Shown here piece by piece: positions 62,986 through 64,000 of a stretch of 64,000 bases of DNA; the first letter of the stretch is position 1, and each line of letters starts with the position of its first letter. The notes under the pieces were generated by a model. The model saw only the letters and a program-made list of their open reading frames with translations. It had not been told where the DNA came from and made no database searches. Source of the stretch: Caprella mutica (taxonomy: Eukaryota; Arthropoda; Malacostraca; Amphipoda; Caprellidae); the NCBI GenBank assembly GCA_947561585.1, contig CANNZV010001188.1, positions 236,469 to 300,468 on the forward strand, given 5' to 3'. Position numbers and translations under genes: made by a program.

Positions 62986-63450
62986 TTTTGTTTATTAACT
63001 TATGTACGTGAACTTCTGATTTTAAATATTTTAATCATACGTTTTTAAAACTTTATAAATTTTTACTTACTTAATAATGATTATGTAATTTCTATTTAAA
63101 TTGTTATCCATGATTCTAAATAAAGAGTTAAAATAAGTAAGTAAATAGGTTTATATTTCTGTGATCGAAAATGTGGAACCGTCTGATAACTTGAAACTTA
63201 CCCTAGGAACTTGAAACTTACCCTAGGTAGACTGGTACCCAATACTCTAGTTTATTAACTTATGTACGTGATGGTACGTGAACTTCTGATTTAAATAGTT
63301 TAATCATACGTTTTATAACTTTATAATTTCCTACTTACCTAATAATGATTATGTAATTTCTATTTAAATTGTTATCCATGATACTAAATAAAGAGTTAAA
63401 ATAAGTAGGTAAATAGGTTTGTATTTCTGTGATCGAAAATGTGGAACCGT
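62985..63450 (+). repeat. Direct duplication of a roughly 195-bp block
   Basis: 62990-63180 (TTTATTAACTTATGTACGTG to GATCGAAAATGTGGAACCGT) is repeated at 63250-63450 with few differences. The second copy runs into the large inverted repeat. Confidence 0.85.
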
Positions 63451-64000
63451 ACAATAATTCAAAGTACCTACCTACTTCCAGTGATTTACACTATTACCTT
63501 GCCACGATTTAAATACGCTGTACATTAATAAATTTTATTTAATGTGCAGTGTAATTAAACCTTGGGAATAGCGTAAATCACTGGAAGTAGGTAGTTTGAA
63601 TTATTGTACGCTTCCACATTTTCGATCATATGGATAGTACCAATCAAAATAATGAGTTGAAATAGGTAAGTATATATATAGTTTATTTTTCTCTGATCGA
63701 AAATGTGGAAGCGTACAATAATTCAAACTACCTACTTCCAGTGACTTACGCTATTCCCAAGGTTTAATTACACTGTACATTAATAAAGTTTATTAATGTA
63801 CAGCGTATTTAAATCATGGGAAGGGAGTAGCGTAAATCACTGGAAGTAGGTACTTTGAATTATTGTACGGTTCCACATTTTCGATCACAGAAATATAAAC
63901 CTATTTACCTACTTATTTTAAAACTCTTTATTTAGTATCATGGATAACAATTTAAATAGAAATTACATAATCATTATTAGGTAGCTAAGTAGGAAATTAT
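63323..64000. repeat. Large inverted repeat at the window edge
   Basis: Left arm 63323-63628 and right arm from 63694 to the window end are reverse complements over about 306 bp, separated by 65 bp. Each arm itself contains a smaller palindrome bounded by TTCCACATTTTCGATCA-type ends and GTAAATCACTGGAAGTAGGT. The right arm may continue beyond the window. Confidence 0.9.

Overview
This window looks like nuclear DNA of an invertebrate animal, most likely an arthropod. It is AT-rich and carries one widely spaced, spliced gene (coding span about 23 kb, nine exons). The rest is dominated by tandem repeats and nested transposable elements. No bacterial-style operon, rRNA, intact tRNA or CRISPR array is visible. 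The species cannot be named from sequence alone. The arthropod call rests on the arthropod-type Ty3/gypsy gag and pol, a cuticlin-like ZP-domain membrane protein, and the kinds of DNA transposon present.

Region 1 (1-25.8 kb): a plus-strand gene for a 419-residue secreted/type I membrane protein with a zona pellucida (ZP) domain. All nine coding exons join in frame through GT/AG introns. The order is signal peptide, ZP-N, ZP-C, a KRKRR furin-type site, one transmembrane helix and a short basic tail. Introns 1 and 2 (11.7 and 6.9 kb) are filled with minisatellites, the largest a 2.3-kb array of a 20-bp CT-rich unit. A polyadenylation signal lies about 830 bp after the stop codon.

Region 2 (26.4-49.7 kb): a deeply nested transposon complex. 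A nonautonomous element of a family with CCC-starting termini and 2-bp target duplications (28717-48791) was invaded by a Ty3/gypsy retrotransposon (target duplication ACTG), by a pogo/Tigger-like element and, inside that, by a Tc1-like element. Two versions of the gypsy insertion stand in tandem at the same target site. One is a solo LTR that itself carries a 7.76-kb terminal-inverted-repeat element. The other is a near-complete element whose 5' LTR is cut short. Between and after them lies a near-identical 1.13-kb flank. This looks like two alleles joined end to end, either as an assembly artefact or as a real unequal rearrangement.

The gypsy element keeps an open pol with protease, reverse transcriptase, RNase H and integrase motifs. 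Its gag is broken by one in-frame stop. Gag and pol overlap in the -1 frame at a classical TTTAAAC slippery heptamer.

Region 3 (49.7-64 kb): more inserted elements. They include three TTAA-targeted MITEs, further copies of the CCC/2-bp family, two short elements with perfect 8-bp duplications, and a 3.39-kb hAT element (TAGGGTGGGCCG termini, CTGTATAG duplication) holding a decayed transposase with a CxxH motif. At the window edge there is a large inverted repeat. Because insertions sit inside insertions, many original junctions and empty sites can be read, so relative ages follow directly from the sequence.
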